Shown here one piece after another: positions 11,901 to 26,531 of a stretch of DNA of 64,000 bases. The notes under the pieces were generated by a model. That model saw nothing but the letters and a program-made list of their open reading frames with translations, was not told the DNA's origin and searched no databases. Each line of letters starts with the position of its first letter. Within the stretch, counting starts at the first letter, position 1. A program made the translations under genes and the position numbers. Source of the DNA: Echinometra lucunter (taxonomy: Eukaryota; Echinodermata; Echinoidea; Camarodonta; Echinometridae); NCBI GenBank assembly GCA_029962745.1, contig CM057158.1, forward strand, positions 2,701,558-2,765,557, read 5' to 3'.

Positions 11901-14900
11901 ATTCCTCCGCAGCAATCACTACATCGTCCACAGGAAACTCGTTGCGTACAATCAGCTTAGCGGCTGTCTGCGCACGGCCCCAGCTGCGCATGCTGTACTC
12001 CACCATTAGCATCCTGATTGAGCGCTGTCAGAAATAATGGATTTGAAAAAAAAATCACTGGTAAATACAGTCTTACATAATGCTAGGACCTAAAGAATTT
12101 CTTAGTAAAATCATCTGGTTTTATGTGATACAATAGAAGGCCCTTCTATGTCTGGAAGTACATGTTTCATTCATCTCCTGCTGCAGGATGGCTACGATGC
12201 AGGTTTGCTAGCCCCCCCCCCCCCCACCCCCTTCACAGATCAATCTTGATAGAATCAAATCAGTCAAATTTATTGATACAATCCTGACATAAAAGGACGT
12301 TTATCAAAATAAAACAAAACAATAAACATAATACAACATAACACAAGAATTTAGAATATGGTCAAAACAAAATTAAATAATATTAGATTACCTACTTTAC
12401 ATTATAGACAAAAACAAAGCCTTTTCCACCTCCTAACACCCTTCCCCTATACTCACATCATCAATCTTGATAGCCGTCTGGAAGTACTCATTGTCATCAC
12501 CATCTGTAGGTGTCCAGACCCTGTCAACGTATCCAGCCATGGCCTTGACCTGAAGGGCATCTAAAGCTTTCTCTGCATCACCCTGTACATCATCTAGCTT
12601 TAGGATGGCAACGATGTCCTCCACGGAGTAGCAACCTACCTCTTGGATTTCCAGGATCTATTTAAGCGCAGAAGGTAGATGATTATTAGCAAGACATCCA
12701 AAGGCATGCCTCCCCTTAAAATGGCATATGTTTTAAAAATGTGCCCCCCCCCCCTTTTTTTTTAAGTTGCTATAAGTTTTAAAGAGGGGGGGGCCTGTAT
12801 GATATTTTCTCCATTTTTTTTTTTTTTGTTGTTGAAAATTACAAAATCCTGGATCCTGGTTTTTTCATAAACATGTGTACATGGAGTACATGACAAAAAC
12901 ATGGGGTTAATGACATGAAGCAGACACCCAATTTAGACCTCATCCAGTTTATATTATATTTCTTTTGAGATGTGGGAGGCTAATATTTACCCCATTTACC
13001 ACACATAAAAACATGAAGATATACTAGTATGTAAAATGAGGGTATCACTAACCCTCTATTGGCAATGAAGTTAACTCCAAGGTTTTGATCTTGCTCATTT
13101 CAATACTATAATTTGTTATGAAAACTTTTGTATCTGTACCACAGTAGCCTTAAATGGGCACAATAATGATTCATTCCCAAATTTCGCAAAAAAGTTGGCA
13201 AAAACAGTGGAAATTATGAAATTCAGGACATCAGCTAAAAAGCACATGACAGGGTTACACAACAATTGGGATGTGACAGGAAGTTCCTGCAAACAGGAAC
13301 TTCCTGGATGAGGTTAACCCATTCGTGACAAAGGTCCACATTTTGTGGTATGGCCTAATATCTTTCGATGCAAAGCCATAAAAATCATACCAAATACATG
13401 AGCAGAAAGAGCAAAAAATTCTACACAAACTGTGCCCATTTTGGTTGCGTCAATATTCATTGTTTGATGCTGAAAATTTTTTAAAGGAAAAAAAGCATTA
13501 AAATCCTTAAATTGGCAATGTGATAGGAGGTTTAAAATCACCGTTTTCCCCTGCAAATTGGCAACTTTTTGACTTCTCATCATAATTTCTGTCAATTTAT
13601 ATTCATTTCAGATACATGACGTTTTATAAGAAAAATGTAGCAATAAAATAAAAATGTTGGTGTTGCCAATTTGAAGAATAAAAGCTGATCAAATTAGGCT
13701 TTAAATAATTCCTGTCATGAATGGGTTAAAGAGTAGCACAAAAACAATATCACAAATTCAGAGTGGAGCAATTATAAACACACAATAGTTATATCTACTT
13801 TATAAGCATCCATCAGCGAAGTTCGTTTTGAATGAAGGCAACATTTTCTTTTTCTTTCTTTCTTTCTTTTTTTTTTTTGGGGGGGGGGGGGGGGGGAGGA
13901 GGTGAGGAGATTCTCACTGAATTTCTATTGACACCAGTATAGGGAAACTATTAATAAAACTGTTATTATTCTAGGTACAATAAATCCTCTTTGATACAAA
14001 ATATGGATGAGAGTATAGGCATTTTCCTGACATGTCTTATCATATTCAATTGTGTAACAATCTCTGTCAATAACAAGGTTTGCATAATGCCATTATCTTT
14101 GTTAAAACAGGATTTCCAAGCCTTTAAACTAATACTTAACGTCATCCCAAAGTAAGCTAAGATATTCACCTTTTCCTGTGCCCTTTGAGTACACTCCTTA
14201 ACCGCTTCCTGCATGTCTCCAGAGCAATCCTCAAGGCATTCTTCTGCAGATTCCGCACTCACCTGAACAAGTTCTATTATTCTAAGGTTAGATGACAGAT
14301 AAAAACAGTTTAAATGTAATGTAAAAATCAGGCAATATTTCAAAGATGAAAATATATGTGGTCTTCAGGCTTGATAGAATTTTGACAGGTAAATATGAAA
14401 TACCATCCTAAAATATATGAATGCAACATGCACAAAAAAGTGGTTCAACCATCCAAATCTTTCCTGCAAAATCCTATAAATCTTGAATAATTGAAAACAC
14501 CAGAATACTGATGAAAATAACAACAAAGTCATGTCTATGTAGAAAATGTAAGGATCTCATCAACATCATCTCATGATTGAGTCAACAATGATTTACTGCA
14601 ATTACATGACTGTGTAAATATATTTTCCGTCTAGAAGGTTTTTGTTAGTATTTCCATTGTTAAATGCTTGTTCACATATGGAGTGGTAAAATCAATGCAA
14701 AAAAAAAAAAAACTAGATGAATCTTCGACCACGCGTGGTCGAACTTTATGCCTCCGCATTACCAGATCAGAAATAAATGGCACTTCATGTTGCTTTATTT
14801 TCATTTATACAATGACATTTTTGACCTTGACCTTTGACCTTGAGACTCCAAAACCTAATCAGATCATTGTCCCTCCCATATGCATACCTGTGCCAAGTTT

Positions 14901-17900
14901 GAGGTTGATCGGTCAAATGGTTGTTGAGTTCTGGTGAAAACGAACCATTTCTATGTACATAATGACCTCTATGACCTTTGACCTTTGACCTTGTGACCCC
15001 CAAATCTAATCAGATCATCGTCCCTTTCATGTGCATACATGAGCCAAGTTTGAAGCCAATCTGTCAAATGGTTCTTAAGTTATCGCGAGAACGAGCCATT
15101 TTTATGTGTATTATTACCTTTATGACCTTGACCTTTGACCTTGAGACCCCAAAATCTAATCAGATCATTGTCCCTCCCATATGCATACCTGTGCCAAGTT
15201 TGAGGTTGATCGGTCAAATGGTTGTTGAGTTATGGTGAAAATGAACCATTTCTAATGACCTCTATGACCTTTGACCTTTGACCTTGTGACCCCCAAATCT
15301 AATCAGATCATCGTCCCTTCCATGTGCATACATGAGCCAAGTTTGAAGCCAATCTGTCAAATGGTTCTTAAGTTATCGCGAGAACGAGCCATTTTTATGT
15401 GTATTATGACCTCTATGACCTTGACCTTTGACCTTGAGACTCCAAAATCTAATCAGATCATTGTCCCTCCCATATGCATACATGAGCCAAGTTTGAAGTT
15501 GATCTGTCAAACGGTTCTTAAGTTATCGCGAGAACGAAAACGGGACGAACGGACGGACGGACGGACGACCCGAAAACATAATGCCTCCGGCAACCACCTA
15601 CGGTGGGCGGAGGCATAAAAATGCAGCAGGGTTTCATAGGATCACTGCACTTTATGTTTCAGTATTCTACATGTATAACAAACAGGCAAGTGTTTTACTG
15701 TGGCACTTTCAATAGTACATTTGTATGTGATCAGCCGTTAACATAGGTTTTAATTTGAGACGTACTTGGCATCTACGTCTACTTCAAGATTTTCTCTGAG
15801 CTCCAGTGTTGCCTTTTGCGCAAGTTCCTGTATGACATCTGTCCAGTGGAGAGTGATCCAATCTATAGGGTTTGTGATGTCATCCCCATGCTCCTCCATG
15901 ACATAGAGGGCGCACTTGATGCGTTCCAGAGGTATGCTTTGTGATTCAGCCTCCTGTGTGTGAGAGAATGATAGAAAACTTTGCCTGTGAGATAATATTG
16001 AACTTTTCAAAAATTACACTATGCAAGCTTGATGGCTTTTGTTCTGGTGCAGTGATTAGTCTGCTCAAATCTTGGGTGTTAGTAAAGCAAATGTTGTTTG
16101 GTTATCAAAAGACTGGTTCTAGCACCTCTGATAAGCAAGATACCAGGCACTGCACCTGAACTGAAAAGCCTTCATACTTTCACTTTGAGAAGGATATGTC
16201 AGATAGATTTGCTGTTCCATACCAAATTTTTTTTAAACTAAACTTTATATCAAGAACACCCAAAGATATTCTTCAAGTGATATTTGCTTTTTACTCAATT
16301 GGAGCCTTTTCACATCATACCCATACCAGAGTGTTTCATATTTAAGCACACCTTTAATTACACAGGGCAAATAAAGACTCTGTTACTTTTGATCCCATTG
16401 GAAATGAACAGGCAAACCTACTTTTGTCAGAGGATGTGTTGTATTTTACTATTATTCTAATGATGATCTAATTATGTAACATGCAACATGCAAAGAATGA
16501 AACTGAAGCATCCAAACCTTGCATCAGCATGTCTTATTTAGCAACAAAGCAATGAATGAAGTAGGAATGAAAGAAAGGGCTCACGATATGGGAGAGAAGC
16601 TTTTTTGCTCACTACTGAATTAATTCTTAAAAGAATTAAAGTGGCAAAGAACACTTCTCCCCTACATGGAAGTCCTCCATGCATAAATCAAAATTTGATG
16701 ACCTTAAAAAGAAGAACAAAACTGGAAAGAAAAAAAGGGAGGTGGAATGGACTTAGAGATGAAGCTGATGTCAAGTTGTTAGTAGTCACTGCAACCCAAA
16801 TTAGTTCTCCTGTCTATAGACCAAGTATTATTAGATTAAGTGAAGTACTTATCATTTTAAATCAACGTGTTCATACCTTGTTTCAGAACAAAATAAAAAA
16901 GTACTAGGGCAAGTCCAAGCTTTCTTGTCTCATATCTTCCTGACATCGTCTACGATAATTGTACCAGTATTTGTGATGACTATATTACATGTAGCTAATA
17001 GCCATACAAGAGTTCTGTACGAAGGGCAAATGACATTTTTGATATTAGATTTTGTCCAGAACTGCTCAATATTGGTAACAAATGGAATAACAAATTGTCA
17101 AATATCTTGGACTCGCCCATATAATATTTTACATCAACATGTACAGGTACATGCTGTGGTAGAGAAGTCAAATAAGAATCGACTATATGACGGTCCATAT
17201 GGCCTTTCAATCTCATGACCAACATTGGGCTGTGCCTGGCAAAAGGGCCACAACAGACAGTTTAGGTTTATTTTCTGTCTTGTATTAGTTCTAGTTCAAC
17301 TTCATTTCAAGATAAACTGGTTTGAGGTCATTGAACGTCAGACAGCAGGGGATCTGTGATTTTTACAAAGTTAAAATCGAAATGAACTGATGACAAACTT
17401 TATATTGCATACTTCAAGAAATGCACATCTGATTGCCTTGAATCTAATTGCTTCCTTCTGCCAACCACACAATGATATATTTGACATTGCTTGGCCAGTA
17501 CTATTGGCTGGTGAATCAGAATGAAAATCCACTGTCCTTACCACAGAAATCTAGGAGTGAACTCTCACTCTGCATGGACTGGGAAAAATATTCAAGCAGA
17601 GTGTGTTCTCACTGCTGTGCTTCCTTGCACACCAAGATATCAAACACTGCTGTAAAGACTGGGACAGGAACAGACATATTGCTTTTCGAGAGTAAGATAC
17701 CTTGGAGTGCTAAGAAACCCAAAGCAAGATCTTACCCAGTATGGACAGCGAATCATGACTAATGATTCATCTGCATAGACACAATAATCATCTCATGAGT
17801 GTGCAGTTCTAATTGTTAAGTGCTGTGACCCATGTACCCAAGACACAGAATTGTGCTCTAGATCTTAGATACATGTACTTGTAAAGAAAGTGGGTCGGGG

Positions 17901-20900
17901 GCAGATAGTGATTGGGGAAAGTGACAAGAAAAAGATCAAAAATTAAGAAGAGGATGGAAAGGTAAGAAAAAGATGGAAAGAAAATAAAGAGATGGAAAGA
18001 TAAAAAAGGGATTCTCAACAGAAAAAAAGGAATGTAAAGAATAGATATTGATAAAGAGGGAAGACTGTGACATAGGAGAAAAAAGATCAGTGAAATAAAG
18101 AACAACAAAGAGGGGAATAGAAAGTAAAAATTATATCAACAAGCAACGCAGACTCACAAGGCAATTTTTTTCTTCAGGATATATAGGAACACTAAGCTTT
18201 GCATTTATGAAACATAATCCTACCTTTATATACCCCTATTTGAATATTGCATCCCTAGGGGAAGGGTGCAAATGAAGAAGGAAAAACATTACAGACAATA
18301 CAAATCACACAATGGAAATGCAATAGAAATTGTGGTTCTCACTTCATACACAGAAAACAGAACAGTTGTCAGATATGTTTTTTTTGTAAAAACCATATCA
18401 AATGAAAAGGAATGTTGTATAAAAAGTACAGGCTAATATGACAGGAGACAATTAATAAAAGGACAAGATGCTGAATTGGATTTTTTTGGTTTCATGCATT
18501 TTGCATGGTTTCTTTGTCAATGCAAGATTTAAAAACATTTGGTAAAAAATGCGATATGGTGCAATTGGCACAAAGTAAGGCTGCAACCCTCAAACTTTGT
18601 TACAAAATGATTTGGTACATCAAGAGTTACTTGTTGAAAAAGAAATCTACCTCTGCAGTGAATCTGAAAATTAATGCAAAGATAGCGAGTACCTAAAGGA
18701 AAGCAATGCACACTACAGTGATAAATCTATTTTGAAAGAAATCAATTTCTGAAGACATCACTATGAACTTCTGAAAATTCTGCTAACATATATTATCTGC
18801 AAGCCAGGTCAAAAGGAGTTTAAAAGTAAGTACACGGCAAGTGTGGTGTTTGTGTGTAAATATGCAACAGCCAAGGTCTAACTGTCATTTTTTTTTTTTT
18901 ACAATTCACGTGCAACGATTAAAAAGTCGCACAAGTGCACCTGCAGCATCTTTATATCATCTATTTCTAATTGCAGACCCTTCAGTCTTGACAGGGGACT
19001 AATATTCATTCTTCTAGTTTCCTATACAGGAGACTGAAATACATAAATCCATACATATTCCCAGCCCCCCCCCCAAAAAAAAAATGTATATTGCATTGCC
19101 TTTTTCATGATGTGACATTTACAAGAAAATCCAATATCCCTTGCAAAAAAAAAAATGACAATGTTCCATGCACTCTTGGTTGTTCAGTAATTGGTGCAGT
19201 ACCAAACATCTTTATTGTAATCATACAGACTTATTGAAAGTTTGATGCAGGACTTGCGCAAAAAAATGAAAGCGCAGAGATAAGGAATTCATTCAAGAAT
19301 CTGAATAACATGCGTAAAACCAATACTGACATCCCAGTGCATTTGAAAGGGCTTTGGAAAGGATGAAACAGTTGAAGAATGGGTTTAAACAAAGTTCCCC
19401 TGTCAACCACTGCAAAAATGTTTGTCACCCTCATTACCCAATGGAATTAAAATCACAACCAAATGCAAGTTATAATAAAACTCCCAAAATTAGCCAAGTA
19501 TTAACCACAGGATAATGAGATACAAAAGAAATTGTGATCCGAGTCTAGCTGTGTGCCATGCACTTCATCATATGATATAAGTAACAAACTGACTACTGAA
19601 TTTTCCTATTCCCATTGGCTCAATACAAGCCCCCACAAGGTTCCAGAATGCAATGGGTTAAGACAAATGGGATCATGTTGAGCCAGAGACTTTCAAAAGA
19701 TACATACCCTTAGCTCAGCGATACGTTTCAACGACGCTATGCTCATCTCTTCGTATTTCATCTTCTCCTCATCCTTCACATAAGAGAGGTCCCCAAAGCT
19801 TGTGGCATGGGAAAGTGGCAGTTGATGCAAGCTCTCCTCGAAATTGTCGTGACGTCCTGTGAAGCCTACAGGAATAACAGCATACAGGCATGTGAATGAG
19901 TTCATATGTGATCTATCTGCACTCACGCTGAGGCTGGGTGTATTTACCATATGAAGCTGTCAGGCTGAGTATGGGCTGCATAAAGCCTCAACGGATATCA
20001 TGAACAAATCAAGACATGTATCATTTGCTTTATACGATGAAACCCAAAGATTCTTGCTATTTGACCAAGAAACAAGTCGTGTTTGGTCCATTTTATTACT
20101 AATGACAAGTAAACCTTTCTACTGATTCTATGCTCTTATAATATAATTGTTTCAGTTGTATTGATAATGTTTTGATTTTTTATGTCCTTCAATCAGGACT
20201 ACGATGAAAAACAGCACCTGCTGATCATGTTTTATAATGTATAAATATGTTCAAATTATAAACCCCCAGGTTTACAATTACTTTTTAACACTAAAGAAAG
20301 TGCACTTTGAGAAAAGTGCAATGCTGCGTATCACATAATAAAACAAGGCAATAGCTATGTGTCTTGCCACATTCATATGCAATCATTCCTACATGTAAAT
20401 TGAAACATTTGACCTCATTTGACCTTTGACCTACATACATGACCTTTGACCCCCAAGTCAGGGTGAAAGGGCTTATGCTTTGAAAGTTACCAACCCCTGT
20501 AGAAACTTGCTTGTAAATTTTAACATTTGACCTCATTTGACCTTTGACCTACATACGTGACCTTTGACCCCCCCAAAAAATTGAGGTCCCTGTAAGCCAT
20601 CTACCATCCAAGTTTGGTTACAAATGGCCAAGTGGTTCAAAACTTACTACACAGAGTAGAAACTGGGACATAAATTCAAACATTTGACCTCATTTGACTT
20701 TTGACCTTTGACCCACATACATGACCTGTGACCCCCAAATAACATTGAGGTCCCTATAGAGCATCAAACATCCATGTTTGGTTATAAACAGGCAAATGGT
20801 CGCAAAGTTATTCAAGTTTCATAAGCATCACGGACAGACGGATGCCGCTAAGGATCTGTTAAATCTTGCTTCCACCTTCAGAGGCTCAACACAAAATCAT

Positions 20901-23900
20901 TGGATAGTATGTAAACTTTGCATGCTTTTTAATGAAAAACTTATTGCAGTCCAAAGAATTGAATCATTCGTGACTGTGTTCAACTACTTACTTGATCAGA
21001 ATCTGGAAGTGAGTTGTAAGAATAGAGATAATAAGATTAAGGTTTATCCACCTGACAATGTTACAGAGGCAGTACCACTGAGCAACAATACCATCATAAA
21101 ACTCAGTGGTAATGGGGATTGTGGGCATGAAGCAGTTTAACAGAAGAAACTATGCTACATGTATGAATTACAGCACACAGATTACACAGACTAAGACAGG
21201 TGGAGACAAAACTCTTTCAAAGTGACAACTCTGAATAAAATTTCAGACTTCAAAAGAGTACACATGTAGCTACCATCTTCTGTCAAAGTAACTCTTACCC
21301 ACACAGAGTAGTTATCACTATGAAGTATTGTAACTCCCATTATTGCACAAATCAAGATCCTTTCACAACAGGTGCACCATAGGAAGGCATGCTTTCACAG
21401 CACAGGCAAATATGTTTTCACAGCATATGCTACCAGGACCCCATATTCTCTCCTGGGTATGGAGCAGCAGTTCAGAGCACTGTACTGCCAGAAGATGCTT
21501 GAACCAGGCTCAGGATTAACCAGGCCTGGTTGACCCATTTCTGGAAATTACTATCTGTAGTGTTGAGGGCCAGAAGGGTTTGGTGTCAAATTTTAAGGCA
21601 CGCCCTAGGTATTTGGCCATTTTGATATCACATACCTAACCAAGGAATAATGTGATATGAACATAGATTAACATATGCAGGGATGCCAGTGGCAAATGGC
21701 TCCAGGGCCTGAACTTTTTTTTGAAGGTAAATTATGTGCGCGAAGCGCACATCACGAGCGCAAAGCGCGACATCCTTTCGGCCGGGGTCCAGGGCCCGCT
21801 TAAGGGCCCTGGAAGCTCTGGGGTTCTAGATGGTCTCTAATTCAATCTGAGCCTATTTCAGGGATCATTTTCCCAAAAATATGGCTCAAGTTTTGGGGTT
21901 ATTTTAATATGTTGAACAGCCTCATCTTACACATAATTTATAATTTGATGTATTCATGAAATTTATAAGAACAGAATTTACTGTACTATGTAGTCTGCAG
22001 ACTCTATTATTGCAGTGAAATGGTGCCAAAAATATAAACAAAGAGTTTGAAGCACAGTCTTATTCAATATTCAGAGTTTTTTGTTATTTTAAAATTTATC
22101 TAAGTGACTGTTATTAAGGATTGAGTAAAAATAAATCAGCTCCTGAAATGCATGTACTAAACTATTTCCACAACAGAAATTCACAAGACTTCCCTACCAG
22201 CATTCAGCACATTCCATAAATATTTTGTAGTCAACCACAGCTAAATTCAAACACCCCAAGATAAAATTCCAGAGTAGAAAATAAACCGCAAATGCCTGGT
22301 CATGACGACCGATGCATGATGTGCACGCAGTGTACCCACCACACTTCCAAGTTATGTAGGCCGCTGGTGCAGGGGAAGAACGCCTCCCATTCCTGCTGGA
22401 AAGTGAAATGCAGCCAAGGTTTTTGAACAATTTTTTTCAACTAATTAAACATCAAAGAACACATTTTCCCTCACCTGAATCATGAAGAATAGCAATAATA
22501 ATCCATTTGGAGTCATTTCTGACATTCAGATTCCGTTTTCTGAGGACTTATGCCGGTTATTTGGGCCTGTGATTTCTCAGTCTCGCGATCATACACTGCT
22601 ATCATGCACAACATGCACATGGTGCATAGTACCTTGTCTTGTCAATGTACTTTGTTTGTGCTTACACGCATACTTTGTATACACTGTACATGTTAGCACA
22701 AAGAGTCCATATAGACAAGATAAGATAGTTGTAGGGTTTCTAAGTAGTTAACAGTTGCCATCTATGACACACTGAATGAAGCGCGCTATGGATCCTTGCG
22801 ATCGCAGGCGAACTGTCCAATGTCAATACACACGGTCGGTATCGGATTATAGCGCACTCGCCGTGGCTTGTTGCGCTTGTATTGTCTAACTCAACTATAG
22901 ACGGGATTTTTTTCTTATTTACCGATCACACAGAGCAAAGACAGCTCTCTGAACGGTTGTGGGCGGCCGGTGATTGTTCTCTCCGGCCTGAGAAAACGCG
23001 ACTAGCCGGAACTTATGGTCAAAAAAATGAAAAAGCCGGAATTCCGGCTATAGCCGGAACTCTGGCATCCCTGCATATGTATTTTACTTCTTATTTCAAA
23101 GAATTTCCAGGTCTGGAAGGGGTATTTCATTAATACAATCATCAATACTACTTCTCTTCATTAATTTTGTCAATAGCAAAGGGACAAAATAGATTGGACT
23201 TGTCCTTCAATACCCCTGTCAACAGCCAGAAAGGATTTGACTTGGTTTTAAATGATGTGAGTTAACACCCTTCTGGCTCTAAGCACTCAGTACATTAAAT
23301 GCAGTGAGAGCACCTTAAGTGGATGAAGGACTGACTCACCTGTAGGGTTCCTAATTGTCGCCCCAAGGTGGTGGCATCCGATCTGATCCAAGACATAAGA
23401 AAGGATGTCTCTCTGACCTTTCTCAGGTTGATGTTTTTTCCAGTCTAGAAGCATCCTCCTGGTTCCTTCCCTAGGTGACTCCATCACTGCCTCATGCTGG
23501 TAGCGGGATATCGCTGCCATACTGAATCCCAGATACACTCCAAGTTGTGTGATGTTTTCAGCATTGAGAGAATCAGCCAACTCGTACAACTCCATGTCTG
23601 TGATGCCTCTTGATTCAACTAGGGAACAAAGAGAACAGAAAAGTGGAAAGTTAGCAGGATAGGAAGTCAGCTAGAACTATAACTTTCATTCCATGAACCA
23701 AAACTGCAGATTATGCTTCAAATCAGTTTGTGTAATTTGGTTTTTACAGTTCATGTATCAACCAATTATGATTTTATAAACCTGGGAATAGGCCATTGTC
23801 TTTATCATGCATAAGATGTGATTCGCAATTGTCCTTGCATTACTGCATTATTGCAAAGGCTGAACAAGAAGCTAACAGCTATAGTCCGGCAGCCAAACCC

Positions 23901-25003
23901 GGATTTTAGGCCTAAGGTTGCATTTGAATGTTATAGTTTTTTTTAAAATTGATATCGACTGTTCAGACCTTCTATTTTAACAATCCACATGCTGGAGCTC
24001 TGTCAGCATTGAGCAATTTGAGATATACGCAAAAATCCAAAATGGCCGCTGGCGGCCATCTTGGATTTTGAGTTTACCTGCTTTAAACATCCCTAGAATG
24101 TTCAAAAATGGGAATTAAGGGCTTTTCGGGATGGAGAATCCAAATATGAGGTTAGTTTGAGGATATGACTATGTTTCGACGTCTTGATTTAAAATGGCAG
24201 CTAATTTTCAAGATGGCGCCCCCAGCAGTCTATTTGTACATGTACATATATGCAATATTGCATTGAAAATCAAGTAGAAAATAGATTGAATATGATTGAT
24301 TTTCTTTCTACAAGGATGATATTTAGAAACAAAAAACAACAAGCATAAATGTGACGGGGGAGGGAAGGGGGATAGACTCCTTCCTAAGCACACACACCCA
24401 CACCCCACACACACACTTTACACTATGGAGGAAAAGCATATGATGTTCACCTTTTTTGTAGCTGACAAAAACTATATGTGTACTCAAATCTCTTTATCAG
24501 GAATTTGAGGCTCAAAAATTAGTTATGAAATTCATATATTAAGCATTCAGTTACTGCAATACTAATTACAGAAGAAACATACATGTACTTTCAAAAATGA
24601 TATTTCTTGATGTTTTCAAGGCCAAAACATCATTTTCCTGACTAATTTGAGTATCTCTTATTATATCTACGGTATATCATTGCCTATCGTGGACTGAAAA
24701 TTCTGCAAATCTCGACGGAGCCGAATAACTAGTACTTTTCAAGAGACCAATTCCTGAAATCGTGTGTTTAGCACCACTATATTGTTGGCTAAAGTTAATT
24801 GATCCATATTTCAGCCATCATAAGAGACAGGTCAATGTTCAAATGACTGTTTGTATATTAGATGATAACATGCATTTTAAGTGCATGTCTGTTTACCAGT
24901 TACGGAAAAAGTACACTTTTTATATTTTATGATATTTTCACAGTCAAATGATAATTTTCCTTACAAATATAGATATTGGTGCTCATGGGTTTTGATTTGG
25001 GTT

Positions 25004-25036
<33 letters not shown>

Positions 25037-26485
25037 CTGATGCCAAATATCCTCAGGCGGGGAGGAAAGCGACTGGGAAAGGGTAAGGGATTAAAAAGTG
25101 AAGGATTGATTAAGGAAAGGAGCACGTACAGGGATCAGAGCGTCACTAAATTTTGTGAATGGAGGGTATAATACCTATATTTGCTCACAGGTCTACTGCA
25201 TTCTTAGTCTATTCTACCATTCATCCCATTAGCCAAACAAAAATAGCCTTCAAATGATATCGAAGGGGTACATCCCCATTACTTGAATGGAATGTTTAGG
25301 GACCTGTAAGCTTTCTAGTTTAGTTGACACTTTTTAAAAGTATGAACCACCGCATTTTTATTTTGTGGATGAGCGAGTAATAAATAAATGGGTTTTTTGT
25401 CATCAAAACACACTCTACAATGACTCAACAATGCACTAGGAATAAGAGATTCGAATGATTTATAACCTTTTCAGTACCTCTTATGCTTATGGTCTTATGT
25501 TTACAGTCCAAACCACCCTGTTTTTGAATATTACGAGTGAGCAAGGAAAATACACTCTTTTGGTGATACAGTATTATTTCATGGTCAAAATGTTTTGATG
25601 GTATAGTCATCTCACTGCATACTATGACTCTTTTCTAGCACCGTGCTGGTCTAATCTTTTGCTGTTCTAAACCATCTTTCAAAATAATACGAGTGAGCGA
25701 AGGGAGATAAGGGAAAACACATGCTTGGCGAAAAAGTATTCCCCAACTGTTCTGTATTTAAATGCTATACGAGTGAGTGCAGCGAGTGAGGAAAACTTTA
25801 CACTCCTTGATAGCCTCAAACTGTTGTATATTCGATCACCTAACTGCCAAATATAACGCTATTTGGCTCATCGCTTGCCATCCAAAACAATTCTGTTTCT
25901 ATATGAGCAAGCAAAACAAGCTACGGACTCATTTTCTTTCAGATGTAGATTTGCCTCCAAAATAATTATTGTGATGATGTTCATCTTCCCACAGAATTTG
26001 AGGACAGTTGGACACTGTGCTGTAAAAGCATGATTGTATTCAAACTTGTTGCTGAGCGAATAGGAGTGTATGATTCCTTTGATTTTTTTTTTTTCAGATT
26101 TGATAGGTGAGTGTAGCAAGAAAGAGAAAGATGGGTATTTAAAAATATACTGTGCTAAGAACAGGGTTTTGTACTGTCACTTCAATCTCATCATTCTAGT
26201 AATACATTTCATCGGCTTCCTCCATTCTCATAATAATTGGTGAGATAGGAATAGGCCATTGGTCACAGCCCTTTATCTCATGAAAAATTCTTCTGTTTTA
26301 GCTCTTCTCGATGTTTGACTCGACTCCTTGCACCTTTATTACTATCATTTTATGACAAGAAGAATAGTATAACATTAGATAGACAATTAGATGCAAATCA
26401 GTTTCATTTCATAATGATATTAACATAACCGGCTTTGGTTAAGATACTTAAAATGCAAGGCAGTGAGTAGAAGAATAGTATACCA

Positions 26486-26531
<46 letters not shown>

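Noticed and set aside
14668..15618. Overlapping frames reading [15 protein letters not shown] in series
   Set aside because: They repeat because the DNA is a tandem repeat, and the same reading appears in the inverted copy at 60862-61469. No known domain.
20778..21140. 120-codon plus-strand frame in a HOIP-like intron
   Set aside because: It begins inside a tandem repeat and shows no similarity I recognise; probably chance.
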